From Ferribacterium limneticum (GTDB taxonomy: Bacteria > Pseudomonadota > Gammaproteobacteria > Burkholderiales > Rhodocyclaceae): a DNA stretch of 64,000 nucleotides. A program made the position numbers and the translations under genes. The notes beneath the pieces are model-generated. The model searched no databases, was not told where the DNA came from, and worked only from the letters and a program-made list of their open reading frames with translations. Position 1 is the first letter of the stretch. The number at the start of each line of letters is the position of its first letter. Shown one piece after another: positions 10,116-18,525 of the stretch. The DNA is taken from positions 2,850,001 through 2,914,000 of the forward strand of contig NZ_CP075191.1 of the NCBI RefSeq assembly GCF_020510625.1, in the 5' to 3' direction.

Positions 10116-11429
10116 ATGCCCGAAATCCCCTACCACGTTGCCGGTGGATCGTTTGCCAGCCGTCGCCCTGAACCACTCGAACTGCATCACGCCCCGCCGT
10201 TCCCGGCATCAAGCCTGGCAGCCACGCCATTGAGCTCACGCCGCCGCAAGTTGTGGGAAATCCCCCACAAATTTCATTGCCCGGTGATAGGCAGCTGTTT
10301 TCAGGCCAGCGAACTGCGTTCTCTGATGAACAAGGTAATGCACCTGCCTCGCGATACCAGCGATTTCGTGCTGCATACGACGGCCGTAGGCACCTGCGAA
10401 ACGCGCACCCGCCTCGCCGAAGTGCTGCACAAGACGCTGGAAAAGCGCTTTCACCTGACCATCAAACGCTATGCCGCCGCCAAATGCGCCGAAGAGGTCC
10501 GCGAAAACTGGCAGCGCGCCGTGCAGAACGGTGCCGAGATTCCTGCTGCGCTGTGGGCGGCTTGGACGCATCCGGCCTGCGACGCCCTGCTGGAGCAGGA
10601 AATTTACGGCGACATCCACATGATTCAACATCAGGTAGGCAGCGGCACGCGAACCGATCTCAAGACCCTGCAAGCGGTTCGGGAAGAAAACACCGAGTTG
10701 CGGCAACTCATCGAAAGGGTACGCCGGGAAGCCGAAGCGGCTCGCCATGAAAAAGCACTGGAAACCCGCCTCCTGGGCGAACGAATCGTCGAGTTGCGGG
10801 CTGAGCAAACTGGCCGCGATGCCTGCATTGCCAATCTTTCCGCCCAGCTCGGCGCCTTGCGCGACAGCCTGCCCAGGCTCAAGGAACGCCAGACGCTGGC
10901 CCGCCGAGCCGACGATGCAGAAGCAAGAGCCACGGCACTGACCGCCCAGTGCCGCAACCAGCAACTTGAAATAGAACGCCTGCAGATCAAACTCAGAAAT
11001 GCCGAGCAACCCACCTCCACCGATTCCTCCGACAACGCCGACAACTCAGCCGTTCCGCCGGGCAACGAGCGGCTGGACGGCAAATGCGTACTTTGCGTAG
11101 GCGGACGGGCTGGCGCCGTCGAAGCGTATCGCGATACGGTGGAACGGCACGGCGGCCGTTTTCTGCACCACGACGGCGGCCTGGAGGAAAGCCTGCATCG
11201 GATAGACGGGGTGCTGGCGGCGGCCGATCTGGTCATCTGCCAGACCGGATGCATCAGCCATAACGCCTATTGGCGGGTCAAGGAACAATGCAAACGCACC
11301 GGCAAGCCCTGCGTTTACGTCCGGGGCAGCGGGGTTTCAGCCTTCGGCCGGGCACTGGGCAATTTTGGCACACCGGCAGACAGCGATAGCTTGATCGACG
11401 AAAGCATTGTTGACAATAATTCTCATTAA
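10116..11429 (+). CDS. DUF2325 domain protein with long coiled coil
   Basis: 437 aa, starting at ATG 10116 (GGAG nine bases upstream). Three parts are visible. Residues 1-190 are a helical region with CPVIGSCFQASELRSL near 55. Residues 190-300 are a coiled coil (REENTELRQLIERVRREAE, RNQQLEIERLQIKLRN). The C-terminal 110 residues are the DUF2325 domain, beginning CVLCVGGRAGAVEAY and containing ADLVICQTGCISHNAYW, CKRTGKPCVYV and a final SGVSAFGRAL. The domain looks Rossmann-like and has six cysteines and several histidines that could bind metal. Last gene of the Fur-headed unit; the hemP Fur box overlaps its last codons. Function unknown. Confidence 0.82.
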   Translation: MPEIPYHVAGGSFASRRPEPLELHHAPPFPASSLAATPLSSRRRKLWEIPHKFHCPVIGSCFQASELRSLMNKVMHLPRDTSDFVLHTTAVGTCETRTRLAEVLHKTLEKRFHLTIKRYAAAKCAEEVRENWQRAVQNGAEIPAALWAAWTHPACDALLEQEIYGDIHMIQHQVGSGTRTDLKTLQAVREENTELRQLIERVRREAEAARHEKALETRLLGERIVELRAEQTGRDACIANLSAQLGALRDSLPRLKERQTLARRADDAEARATALTAQCRNQQLEIERLQIKLRNAEQPTSTDSSDNADNSAVPPGNERLDGKCVLCVGGRAGAVEAYRDTVERHGGRFLHHDGGLEESLHRIDGVLAAADLVICQTGCISHNAYWRVKEQCKRTGKPCVYVRGSGVSAFGRALGNFGTPADSDSLIDESIVDNNSH

Positions 11430-11438
11430 CGAAATAAT
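11409..11438 (+). promoter_or_regulatory. Fur box and promoter of hemP
   Basis: Promoter with perfect -35 TTGACA (11410-11415), 17-base spacer and -10 AATAAT (11433-11438). The Fur box GTTGACAATAATTCTCATT (11409-11427) matches 15 of 19 consensus positions and covers the -35 and most of the spacer, the classical geometry for repression. It overlaps the 3' end of the preceding gene. Confidence 0.82.
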
Positions 11439-11468
11439 ACGAACCATTCTCGTTTGCGTTAGTCCTTC

Positions 11469-11645
11469 ATGAACCAGCCACCAAATCTGCCCTGTCAGAA
11501 CCCTCCCCCCGCTTCCGGCAATGACCGGCCGCGTGTCCATAGCAGCGACTTGCTGCAAGGCACTTCGGCCGTCGAGATCGAACATGCCGGCCAGCGCTAC
11601 CTGCTGCGGGTCACCCGCGAAAACAAGCTGATCCTGACCAAATAG
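11469..11645 (+). CDS. hemP: Hemin uptake protein HemP
   Basis: 58 aa. The second half (SSDLLQGTSAVEIEHAGQRY followed by LLRVTRENKLILTK) is the characteristic HemP family pattern: S(D/R)LL, V.I.H.G..Y.LR.T...KLILTK. HemP is a small Fur-regulated protein; in some betaproteobacteria HemP/HmuP activates heme receptor expression. It starts about 30 bases downstream of a strong Fur-controlled promoter and precedes tonB-exbB-exbD, a common arrangement. No heme receptor gene follows within the operon. Confidence 0.9.
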   Translation: MNQPPNLPCQNPPPASGNDRPRVHSSDLLQGTSAVEIEHAGQRYLLRVTRENKLILTK

Positions 11646-11677
11646 TTTTCCCTCCGTTGTAAACCTCTCGTTCCCAT

Positions 11678-11707
11678 AGCCAGCAAGCAGAACGCCAGCA
11701 AGCCAAG
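11678..11707 (+). promoter_or_regulatory. Paired GCCAGC boxes before tonB
   Basis: AGCCAGCAAGC (11678-11688) and CGCCAGCAAGCCAAG (11693-11707), 15 bases apart, 43-72 bases before the tonB ATG. Same paired pattern as before five other iron genes. Confidence 0.45.
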
Positions 11708-11749
11708 GGTTTTTTGCAGCACTTTGGGGCGACAAGCGAACAAGAATTT

Positions 11750-12385
11750 ATGAGCTACGCCCTCTCCCGTCCTTCCTCCACCCGTCGCGGTGGCCTGCTG
11801 GGCATCGTCGTCGGCGCCCACATCGGCGTCATCCTGATCGTCATGGCGGCCAAGACCGTGGCGCCGCAGATCATGGAAATGCCGCTGATCGTCGACCTGA
11901 TCCAGCCGGCCCAGGAAAAACCGCCCGAAGCCAAACCCCTGCCGGTCGTCAAGCCACAGCCGGTGCAAACCCGTCCGACCCCGCAAAAGCCCGTTCCGGT
12001 CATCGAGGCAACGCAGAGCACCCAGCCGGCACCTGCCGCCCCGGTCGCCACACCGCCCGACGTCAAGCCGGCCCCACCCGCCCCGCCGGCGCCTGAGCCG
12101 ATGGTCCAGGCCCGTTTCGACGCCGACTACCTGAAAAATCCGGCCCCGCCCTACCCACCGCTGTCGAGACGCATGGGCGAGGAAGGCAAGGTCGTGCTGC
12201 GCGTTTCCGTCAGCCCGCAGGGGATGGCGGAAAGCGTCGAGATCAAGACCTCGTCGGGCAGCCAGCGTCTGGACGAAGCGGCGCAGAAAACCGTCCGTGT
12301 CTGGAAGTTCATCCCGGCCAAGCGTGGCGACATCGCCGTCCAGAGCTTCGTCCTCGTCCCGATCATTTTCAAATTGGAGCAATAG
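11750..12385 (+). CDS. tonB: Energy transducer TonB
   Basis: 211 aa from ATG 11750. It couples the proton motive force of ExbBD to outer-membrane receptors. Seen: an N-terminal membrane anchor (GGLLGIVVGAHIGVILIVMA), a long Pro-rich periplasmic spacer with KP/QP repeats (residues 55-125), and a C-terminal TonB domain with YPPLSRRMGEEGKVVLRVSV and VRVWKFIPAKRG. No strong ribosome binding site is seen at this start; a TTG 36 bases upstream is possible but less like the family. The gene is followed at once by exbB and exbD. Confidence 0.93.
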   Translation: MSYALSRPSSTRRGGLLGIVVGAHIGVILIVMAAKTVAPQIMEMPLIVDLIQPAQEKPPEAKPLPVVKPQPVQTRPTPQKPVPVIEATQSTQPAPAAPVATPPDVKPAPPAPPAPEPMVQARFDADYLKNPAPPYPPLSRRMGEEGKVVLRVSVSPQGMAESVEIKTSSGSQRLDEAAQKTVRVWKFIPAKRGDIAVQSFVLVPIIFKLEQ

Positions 12386-12387
12386 CA

Positions 12388-13131
12388 ATGCAGGAAACCG
12401 CACAAAACGCCTTCGGCTTCGCCCACCTGTGGGCGGCCGGCGACCTCGTCTCGCACACCGTCGCCTACATCCTGGCCGCGATGTCGATCGCCAGCTGGTA
12501 TTTGATCCTGGCCAAGGCCTGGGACTGGTATCGCACCCGCCGCGCCGCCAAGGCAGTGGCCGGCTTCTGGGCCGCGACCAGCGTTGGCGAGGGTATCGAG
12601 AAGCTGCGCCAGAGCGGCGAGGACAGCCCCTACGCCCAGCTCGCCGAGCAGGCCAACTGCTGCAATCATGAATGCGAAGCCGTCACCGGCCGCCTGGCCT
12701 CCCGCTTCGACCCGGCCGAGCAGATGGAACGCGCGCTCCGCCAGCAACTGATGGTGACCCAGGCCGGCATGGAAAACGGCCTGACCCTGCTCGCCACCAC
12801 CGGCGCCACCGCCCCCTTCGTCGGCCTGTTCGGCACAGTGTGGGGCATCTACCACGCCCTGGTCGCCATCGGCCTCTCCGGCCAGGCGGCGCTGGAAAAG
12901 GTCGCCGGCCCGGTCGGCGAGGCGCTGATCATGACCGCCGCCGGCCTCGCCGTCGCGCTGCCCGCCGTCTTCGCCTACAACGCCTTCACCCGCGCCAACC
13001 GCGTCGTGCTGGCCGATCTCGACGCCTTCGCCCACGACCTGCACGCCTTCTTCACGGTCGGCAAGCCCTTCGTCGCCAACAGCGCCCAGATCCACCCGAT
13101 GCGCGCCCGCGCTGCCGCCGAGGTTGCATAA
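12388..13131 (+). CDS. exbB: ExbB/TolQ-type proton channel protein
   Basis: 247 aa, MotA/TolQ/ExbB family. Three membrane segments are visible: one at residues 20-45, and a long pair in the second half around TTGATAPFVGLFGTVWGIYHAL and IMTAAGLAVALPAVFAYNAF. The conserved GLFGTVWGI and the hydrophobic TM3 with a Thr/Ala-rich face fit the family. Two bases downstream of tonB and one base upstream of exbD. ExbB assignment over TolQ rests on the tonB/exbD/iron context. Confidence 0.93.
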   Translation: MQETAQNAFGFAHLWAAGDLVSHTVAYILAAMSIASWYLILAKAWDWYRTRRAAKAVAGFWAATSVGEGIEKLRQSGEDSPYAQLAEQANCCNHECEAVTGRLASRFDPAEQMERALRQQLMVTQAGMENGLTLLATTGATAPFVGLFGTVWGIYHALVAIGLSGQAALEKVAGPVGEALIMTAAGLAVALPAVFAYNAFTRANRVVLADLDAFAHDLHAFFTVGKPFVANSAQIHPMRARAAAEVA

Positions 13132-13132
13132 C

Positions 13133-13558
13133 ATGGCCATGGGTTCCTTCAATTCGCCGGGCAGCCAGATGCCGACGGCGGAAATCAACATGACGCCACT
13201 GGTCGACGTGATGCTGGTGCTGTTGATCATCTTCATCATCACCGCGCCGCTGATGACGCACCAAGTCAAGGTTGACCTGCCGCGTGCCGCCAGTACGCCG
13301 ACGCCGGAGAAGCCGATGACGCTGCAGGTGTCGATCACCGGCGAGAACCTCATCTACGTCGGCAACGACACGGTGGACCGCAACGGCCTGGAGCAGAAGT
13401 TCCGCGAGGCCGTGGCCCAGGACGCCAACGTCGAGATGCACCTCAAGGCCGACCGCAACACGCGCTACGAGACGGTCGCCGAGACGATGAGCGCCGCCCG
13501 CCGGGCCGGCCTGACCAAGATCGGTTTCGTCACCCAGCCAGGCAGCGAAAACAATTAA
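13133..13558 (+). CDS. exbD: ExbD/TolR-type biopolymer transport protein
   Basis: 141 aa from ATG 13133 (a TTG nine bases upstream overlapping exbB is less likely). One N-terminal membrane helix with the essential Asp in the family motif NMTPLVDVMLVLLIIFIIT; periplasmic domain follows, ending in AARRAGLTKIGFVTQP. Partner of ExbB in energising TonB. The stop codon lies in the first bases of a short repeat copy (13556-13607). Confidence 0.93.
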   Translation: MAMGSFNSPGSQMPTAEINMTPLVDVMLVLLIIFIITAPLMTHQVKVDLPRAASTPTPEKPMTLQVSITGENLIYVGNDTVDRNGLEQKFREAVAQDANVEMHLKADRNTRYETVAETMSAARRAGLTKIGFVTQPGSENN

Positions 13559-13607
13559 GGAGACGCTGAAATATTCGTCATTCCCGAATTAATCAGCAGC
13601 GACCCGA
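13556..13607 (+). repeat. Internally deleted copy of a palindromic repeat
   Basis: The first 31 bases (13556-13586) are an exact reverse-complement match to 33218-33248, the right arm of the larger palindromic repeat downstream of the alpha/beta hydrolase. The following AATTAATCAGCAGC resembles the other outer arm. The central GC-rich palindrome is missing, as in an internally deleted element. It begins at the exbD stop codon. Confidence 0.65.
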
Positions 13608-13657
13608 CAACAAGAACATCAGCCCGTCTTCAAGCCTTTTAACCAACTAACGTCCTC

Positions 13658-13720
13658 AAGCCAGCCAGTCGCCCCTGCCATCCAGATTCGATCAATCGGC
13701 GGGAAAGGCCAGCCAGCCAG
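13658..13720 (+). promoter_or_regulatory. Paired GCCAGC boxes before ftrA
   Basis: AAGCCAGCCAG (13658-13668) and GGCCAGCCAGCCAG (13707-13720), in the untranslated stretch 23-85 bases before the ftrA ATG. The spacing (49) is longer than at the other sites. Confidence 0.45.
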
Positions 13721-13742
13721 AAACTTTTCAGGGAGCTCCACC

Positions 13743-14288
13743 ATGTTGTCCACCAAAAAACTCATCTCCGCCCTGGCACTGGGTGCCGCGCTGGCCGCTC
13801 CGGTCCTGGCCCTCGAATACCCCATCGGTGTGCCGCAACAGCGCGCCGGCATGGAAATCGCCGCTGTTTACCTGCAACCCATCGAAATGGAACCGGAAGG
13901 CATGATGCGCAAGGCCGCCGAATCGGATATCCACATCGAGGCCGACATCCACGCCCTGGCCAACAACCCGAACGGCTTCGAGGAAGGCGCCTGGATGCCC
14001 TACCTGCTGGTCAAATACGAAGTCTCCAAGATTGGCGGCGACTACAAGGTGGCCGGCGATTTCATGCCGATGGTTGCCAACGACGGCCCGCACTACGGCG
14101 AGAACATCAAGTTGGCCGGCCCGGGAAAATACAAGGTGAAGTACACCATCCTGCCGCCCTCGGAAAACAAGCAGGCCCACTTCGGCCGCCATACCGACCG
14201 CGCCACCGGCGTTCGCCCCTGGTTCAAGCCGTTCGAAGTCGAATACGAATTCACCTACGTCGGGATCGGCAAGAAGGGCGGGTACTAA
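13743..14288 (+). CDS. ftrA: P19/FtrA-type periplasmic iron-binding protein
   Basis: 181 aa with a signal peptide (KKLISALALGAALAAPVLA, cleavage near residue 23). Matches the P19/Tp34/FetP/FtrA family: YPIGVPQQRAGMEIAAVYLQPIEM, then ADIHALANNPNGFEEGAWMPYL and HYGENIKL. Met and His residues in these stretches are the kind that form the family's copper/iron site. In Brucella and Bordetella FtrA supplies ferrous iron to the FtrC permease. It heads the ftr block, with GGGAGC before the ATG. Confidence 0.9.
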   Translation: MLSTKKLISALALGAALAAPVLALEYPIGVPQQRAGMEIAAVYLQPIEMEPEGMMRKAAESDIHIEADIHALANNPNGFEEGAWMPYLLVKYEVSKIGGDYKVAGDFMPMVANDGPHYGENIKLAGPGKYKVKYTILPPSENKQAHFGRHTDRATGVRPWFKPFEVEYEFTYVGIGKKGGY

Positions 14289-14291
14289 GCC

Positions 14292-15812
14292 ATGAAACTC
14301 GCCCAACTGACCGCTGCGCTCGTCGCGGCGGGGCTGGCCCTGCCTGCGCTGGCTGGCCCCAAGGAAGCCGATCTGCTCAAGAAGCTGACGCAACGGCTGG
14401 AGAAACTGGAGGCGCGGAATGCCGAACTCGAGAAGAAGCTCGAAACTCGCAACACTGACCTGGAAAAGCAGGTCAAGACACTGAAGAGTGAAAGCGAAGC
14501 CATCACCGCCGGCCTCGATAGCCCGCGGATGTCACAGTACGAGCCGGAGCTGACCGTGCGTCTGAAGGCCGTCGAGAAGGACGCCCTGGAAATGAAGAAG
14601 GCCGCCCGGATCGCCGAAGGCCTGGAAGGCATCAAGGTCGGTGCCTCGCTGGCGACGGTGGGCCAGAAGGCCTACGGTCTGCCCGATGGGCTGGAAAACG
14701 GCACCTCGCAACTCAACTACCGCGCCGACGTGTCGGTTGAACTGCCGCTCGCCCCGGTTGGCGACATCGAACACAAGCTGTTCGCCCACCTGCGCATGGG
14801 CCAGGGTCTCGGCCTGAACGCCGCCTTCTCCAACCTCGGCCACTTCGCCAGTGCGCCGAACGCCCTGGCCTTCCGTGCCTCCGGCGCCAGCCCGGACGAC
14901 TCGGTCGCCATCCTCGGCCAGGCCTGGTATCAAGCCGCGATCCCGCTGCCCTTCCTCGGCTTCAAGCCCTATTCCCGCGAAACGCTGGAGCTGACTTTCG
15001 GCAAGATGGACATCTTCGGCTTCTTCGACCAGAACGCCGGTGCCGGCGACGAAGGCAAGCAGTTCCTGAATTCGGTTTTCGTGCATAACCCCTTGCTCGA
15101 TGCCGGCGGTGAAGTGGGCGTCGATGCCAATGGTTTCCAGCCCGGTTTCGTTGCTTCCTACCTGAACTGGTTCGACAAGCCGCAGCCATGGCGCGTCTCG
15201 ATCGGCCTGTTCGGCGCCGGCGACCGCGGCTCCAACTACCAGCGCAGCCTGTCCTCGCCGCTGCTCATGGTGCAAGCTGAAAAGCAGTTGCGCTTCGACG
15301 GCCTGCTCGGCAACTACCGTGTCTACGGCTGGAACCGCAGCCAGGGCACCGACTTCGACGGCACCCAGACCAAGCACACCGGCGTTGGCGTCTCCGTCGA
15401 CCAGCGCATTGGTGACGGCGTGACGCTGTTTGCCCGCTACGGCAAGCTGATCAAGGGCGAACTGCCGTTCAACCAGGCCCTCACGGCCGGTGCCGAGATC
15501 AACGGCAGCTATTGGGGCCGTGCCGCCGACGCCATCGGTATCGCCGGCGCCTGGCTGCAATCCGGCAAGGGCTACCGCAACTACTATGCCCTGAACGGTG
15601 GCGTTTCGGCATGGCTGGACGATGCACAAACCACGTCGGCCTACAACTTCGTGCCGCAGGGTGCCGAGAAGGTTGCGGAAATTTACTACCGCTATCACCT
15701 GTCGCCGCAGTTCCAGTTGTCGCCTGACTTCCAGGTCGTCACCAACGGCGGCGGCAATGCCGATGCCAAGTCGGTCAAGGTCTTCGCCTTGCGCGCCAAC
15801 ATCGCTTACTGA
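14292..15812 (+). CDS. Outer-membrane porin of the carbohydrate-porin/OprB type
   Basis: 506 aa with a signal peptide (LAQLTAALVAAGLALPALA). After it comes a coiled coil (RLEKLEARNAELEKKLETRN, residues 35-75), then a long beta-rich domain with FGKMDIFGFFDQNAG near 240 and alternating aromatic strands, ending in the typical ANIAY. This resembles the OprB-like carbohydrate porin family. It sits three bases after ftrA and eight before ftrB, so it is part of the iron operon. A role in letting iron or copper ligands through the outer membrane is an inference only. Confidence 0.78.
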   Translation: MKLAQLTAALVAAGLALPALAGPKEADLLKKLTQRLEKLEARNAELEKKLETRNTDLEKQVKTLKSESEAITAGLDSPRMSQYEPELTVRLKAVEKDALEMKKAARIAEGLEGIKVGASLATVGQKAYGLPDGLENGTSQLNYRADVSVELPLAPVGDIEHKLFAHLRMGQGLGLNAAFSNLGHFASAPNALAFRASGASPDDSVAILGQAWYQAAIPLPFLGFKPYSRETLELTFGKMDIFGFFDQNAGAGDEGKQFLNSVFVHNPLLDAGGEVGVDANGFQPGFVASYLNWFDKPQPWRVSIGLFGAGDRGSNYQRSLSSPLLMVQAEKQLRFDGLLGNYRVYGWNRSQGTDFDGTQTKHTGVGVSVDQRIGDGVTLFARYGKLIKGELPFNQALTAGAEINGSYWGRAADAIGIAGAWLQSGKGYRNYYALNGGVSAWLDDAQTTSAYNFVPQGAEKVAEIYYRYHLSPQFQLSPDFQVVTNGGGNADAKSVKVFALRANIAY

Positions 15813-15820
15813 GGAAACCC

Positions 15821-16153
15821 ATGAAACACGCTCTCCATTCCGTGGCGCTCGCCCTGTTGCTGATGGCCGGCCAGGCCATCGCCGACGACATGCCGACCTT
15901 CAAGGTCTTGATGAAGGACGGCAAGATCATTCCGGCAACTGTGGAAGTACCGGCCAGCACCCGCTTCCGCCTGGAAATCAAGAACGAAGGGCCGGGCGCT
16001 GCGGAATTCGAGAGCATCGAACTGAAGAAGGAACTGGTGCTGGCGCCCGGCGTCACCCGGAACATGGTTTTCTTCCCGATGAAACCGGGCACCTACAAGT
16101 TCTTCGACGATTTCCACCCGGAAACGGGGCAGGCCAAAATCGTCGCCAAATGA
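15821..16153 (+). CDS. ftrB: FtrB-type periplasmic cupredoxin
   Basis: 110 aa with a signal peptide (ALALLLMAGQAIA). Cupredoxin-like fold: PATVEVPASTRFRLEIKNEGP and TRNMVFFPMKPGTYKFFDDFHPETGQ. It lacks a canonical Cys but has Met and His residues as in FtrB/EfeO-cupredoxin domains. In the Ftr model it oxidises Fe(II) to Fe(III) next to the FtrC permease. Followed by a 124-bp MITE-like repeat before ftrC. Confidence 0.82.
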   Translation: MKHALHSVALALLLMAGQAIADDMPTFKVLMKDGKIIPATVEVPASTRFRLEIKNEGPGAAEFESIELKKELVLAPGVTRNMVFFPMKPGTYKFFDDFHPETGQAKIVAK

Positions 16154-16169
16154 AGTCTCGCTACCAACC

Positions 16170-16293
16170 CAATGCGCTTCAGTTAAGGCGGAAAACCCTT
16201 GAATTCGTCATTCCCGCGAAAGCGGGAATCCAGTCAATCGGCTATCGGTGGATTCCCGCTTTTGCGGGAATAACGCTTAACTGAATCGCATTG
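16170..16293. repeat. MITE-like element, copy A (124 bp)
   Basis: Terminal inverted repeats CAATGCGCTTCAGTTAAG and CTTAACTGAATCGCATTG (one internal mismatch) enclose two smaller GC-rich palindromes (ATTCCCGCGAAAGCGGGAAT and ATTCCCGCTTTTGCGGGAAT). The same architecture occurs at 21161-21281. It lies between ftrB and ftrC and would form a strong hairpin in the operon transcript. Confidence 0.8.
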
Positions 16294-16299
16294 CCCCTA

Positions 16300-16329
16300 C
16301 CAGCCAGCCAAATCAACCAGCCAGCAAGG
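16300..16329 (+). promoter_or_regulatory. Paired GCCAGC boxes before ftrC
   Basis: CCAGCCAGCC (16300-16309) and CCAGCCAGCAAGG (16318-16329 region), 18 bases apart, 9-38 bases before the ftrC ATG; the second box runs into the ribosome binding site AAGGA. Confidence 0.45.
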
Positions 16330-16337
16330 AACACAGT

Positions 16338-17141
16338 ATGGGTAACGCATTTTTTGTCGTTTGGCGGGAAAGCCTCGAAGCTTTCCTGATCGCCGGGATT
16401 CTTTTCGCCTGGCTGCAAGCCAATGACAACACCGGCAAGGGCAAGCGCGCCCTCTTTCTCGGCCTCGGTGCCGGCGTCGGCCTGGCCCTGCTGCTCGGCT
16501 GGGCGCTGCTCTCGGTGCAGGATGAGCTGACCGGCGAGGCGCTGGAAATTTTCCAGACCGCCACCCTCTTCGTCGCGGCCGGCCTGATTACCCAGATGGT
16601 GTTGTGGATGCGCAAGCACGGCCGGATGATCAAGGCCCGGCTGCATGCCGATCTCTCTGCCGCGGCCGAAAAATCCGGCTATCTCGGCGTCGCCGTCGTC
16701 GCTGCGCTGGCCGTGGCCCGCGAAGGCGCCGAGACGGTCATCTTCCTCTACGGCCTGGCCCAGGGCGGCGAAATGCAGGCGCTGGCCGTCGGCACCGTCA
16801 CCGGTCTGGCTGCCGCCACGCTGACCGCATGGCTGGCCGCAAAATCGCTGGCCAGGCTGAACATCGCCCTGCTGCTCCGCTTGTCGTCCATCCTGCTGCT
16901 TATTCTCGCGTCCGCCCTGCTCGTCGCCGCCCTCGACCGTCTGGTCGGCGCCGGCTATCTGCCCCCCCTGCTCGACCCGGTGTGGGACAGCTCGCTGCTG
17001 ATCGACGACACCACCCAGGGTGGCAAGCTGTTCGCCGATTTCTCCGGCTACCGCGCCCGCCCAGCCCTGTCCGAACTGCTGATCTGGGCCGGCTATTGGG
17101 CCGGTGTGCTGTTTGCCTGGCGGAGAACCGGCCGTGGCTGA
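16338..17141 (+). CDS. ftrC: Ftr1-family high-affinity iron permease
   Basis: 267 aa, FTR1 family (PF03239). Both iron-ligand REXXE motifs are present: WRESLEAFLIAGIL near residue 10 and VAREGAETVIFLYG near residue 130. About seven hydrophobic segments. In the FtrABCD and EfeUOB systems this protein carries ferric iron across the inner membrane after oxidation. AAGGA precedes the ATG by 9 bases. It overlaps the GTG start of the next gene by 8 bases. Confidence 0.94.
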   Translation: MGNAFFVVWRESLEAFLIAGILFAWLQANDNTGKGKRALFLGLGAGVGLALLLGWALLSVQDELTGEALEIFQTATLFVAAGLITQMVLWMRKHGRMIKARLHADLSAAAEKSGYLGVAVVAALAVAREGAETVIFLYGLAQGGEMQALAVGTVTGLAAATLTAWLAAKSLARLNIALLLRLSSILLLILASALLVAALDRLVGAGYLPPLLDPVWDSSLLIDDTTQGGKLFADFSGYRARPALSELLIWAGYWAGVLFAWRRTGRG

Positions 17142-18525
17142 GCAAGTCCTCAAGTTCTACCCGCAAAAGCCGGCCAGCCGACTGGAAAGCCTCGGCCTGT
17201 GGCTGCGCCGCCATCGCGGGGCTATCGTCGCCGTGCAATGGCTGATTGTCGTTTTCTATTCGGTGCTTGTCGTCATTCCCGCCTTCCTGCCGCTGCCGCC
17301 GGATCAGGCGCACATCTGGGACAACCTGCGTCTGTTCGCCCAGTTCTGCTTCTGGGGCCTGTGGTGGCCGGGCGTCATGATCGCCACGGTAACCCTCGGC
17401 CGCGTCTGGTGCGGCCTGTTCTGCCCGGAAGGCTTCATCTCCGAGCGGGTCAGCCGCTACGGCCGCGGCAAGGCCCTGCCGCGCTGGCTGAAATGGCCGG
17501 GCTGGCCCTTCATCGCCTTCGTGGGCACCACGGTTTACGGCCAACTGGTCAGCGTTTATGAATACCCCCAAGCCGCGCTGCTGGTGCTTGGCGGCTCGAC
17601 CGTTGCCGCCGTCGTCATCGGCCTGCTCTACGGCCGCGAAAAGCGCATCTGGTGCCGCTACCTGTGCCCGGCCTCTGGCGTTTTCGCCGTGCTGGCCAAG
17701 ATCGCGCCGATGCACTACAAGGTCGACCGTGCCGCCTGGGATCGCCATGAAGGCGAGTTCGAACCGGTCAATTGCGCCCCGCTGGTCGATGTGCGGCGCA
17801 TGACCAGCGCCGGTGAATGCCACGCCTGCGGCCGCTGCGCCGGGCAGCGCGATGCCGTCAGCCTGAGCTGGCGCTCGCCCTTCAGCGAAGTGCTCGACCC
17901 GCATAACGAAGCCAAGACCGCCGACGCCATCACCCTGCTCTTCGGCGTGCTCGGCGTCGCTACCGCTGCCTTCCAGTGGACAGTCAGCCCGTGGCTCCTG
18001 CACATCAAGCTGGCTGTGGCCGAATGGCTGGTCGAGAACGACCACTTCGCACTGCTCTCCGACGACGTGCCGTGGTGGCTGCTCACCCATTACCCGGAAG
18101 CCAACGATCTGTTTACCTGGCTCGACGGCAGCCTGATCCTTGCCTACCTGCTGCTCGGCGGCGCCCTGATCGGCAGCCTGCTACTCATCGGCACGGCCAG
18201 CGCCAGCCGCCTGCTGCGTACGCCGCAACTAACCTGGCAGCGCTTCTCGATCGCCCTGGCGCCGATGGCCGCCGCCAGCGTCATCCTCGGCCTGACCATG
18301 CTCACCGTCACCCACCTCAAGGCAGAACATTTCTGGCTCGGCTGGCTGCCCTGGTTCCGCAGCACCTTGCTCGCCCTCGGCTGGCTGGGCAGCGTCACGC
18401 TGGCCCTTCTGCTGGTAGCCCGTTCTGGCGCTGGCAAGGCGCGCCAACTGGCAGCTGGTCTGATCATGCTCTGGCCGCCCAGCCTGATCTGCACCATCTG
18501 GGTTCTGGTCTTCTTCGTCTGGTGA
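17134..18525 (+). CDS. ftrD: FtrD-type membrane polyferredoxin (NapH/CcoG-like)
   Basis: 463 aa from the GTG at 17134, chosen because GGAGA lies seven bases upstream; it overlaps ftrC. Membrane protein with two CxxxCP motifs (CGLFCPEG near residue 90 and CRYLCP near 175) and a cluster CHACGRC near 230, as in the NapH/NosR/CcoG ferredoxin family. Several membrane helices occur on either side, including a C-terminal bundle. In Brucella and Bordetella FtrD is proposed to accept electrons from iron oxidation by FtrB. The stop overlaps the next start (GTGA). Confidence 0.9.
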   Translation: MAEQVLKFYPQKPASRLESLGLWLRRHRGAIVAVQWLIVVFYSVLVVIPAFLPLPPDQAHIWDNLRLFAQFCFWGLWWPGVMIATVTLGRVWCGLFCPEGFISERVSRYGRGKALPRWLKWPGWPFIAFVGTTVYGQLVSVYEYPQAALLVLGGSTVAAVVIGLLYGREKRIWCRYLCPASGVFAVLAKIAPMHYKVDRAAWDRHEGEFEPVNCAPLVDVRRMTSAGECHACGRCAGQRDAVSLSWRSPFSEVLDPHNEAKTADAITLLFGVLGVATAAFQWTVSPWLLHIKLAVAEWLVENDHFALLSDDVPWWLLTHYPEANDLFTWLDGSLILAYLLLGGALIGSLLLIGTASASRLLRTPQLTWQRFSIALAPMAAASVILGLTMLTVTHLKAEHFWLGWLPWFRSTLLALGWLGSVTLALLLVARSGAGKARQLAAGLIMLWPPSLICTIWVLVFFVW

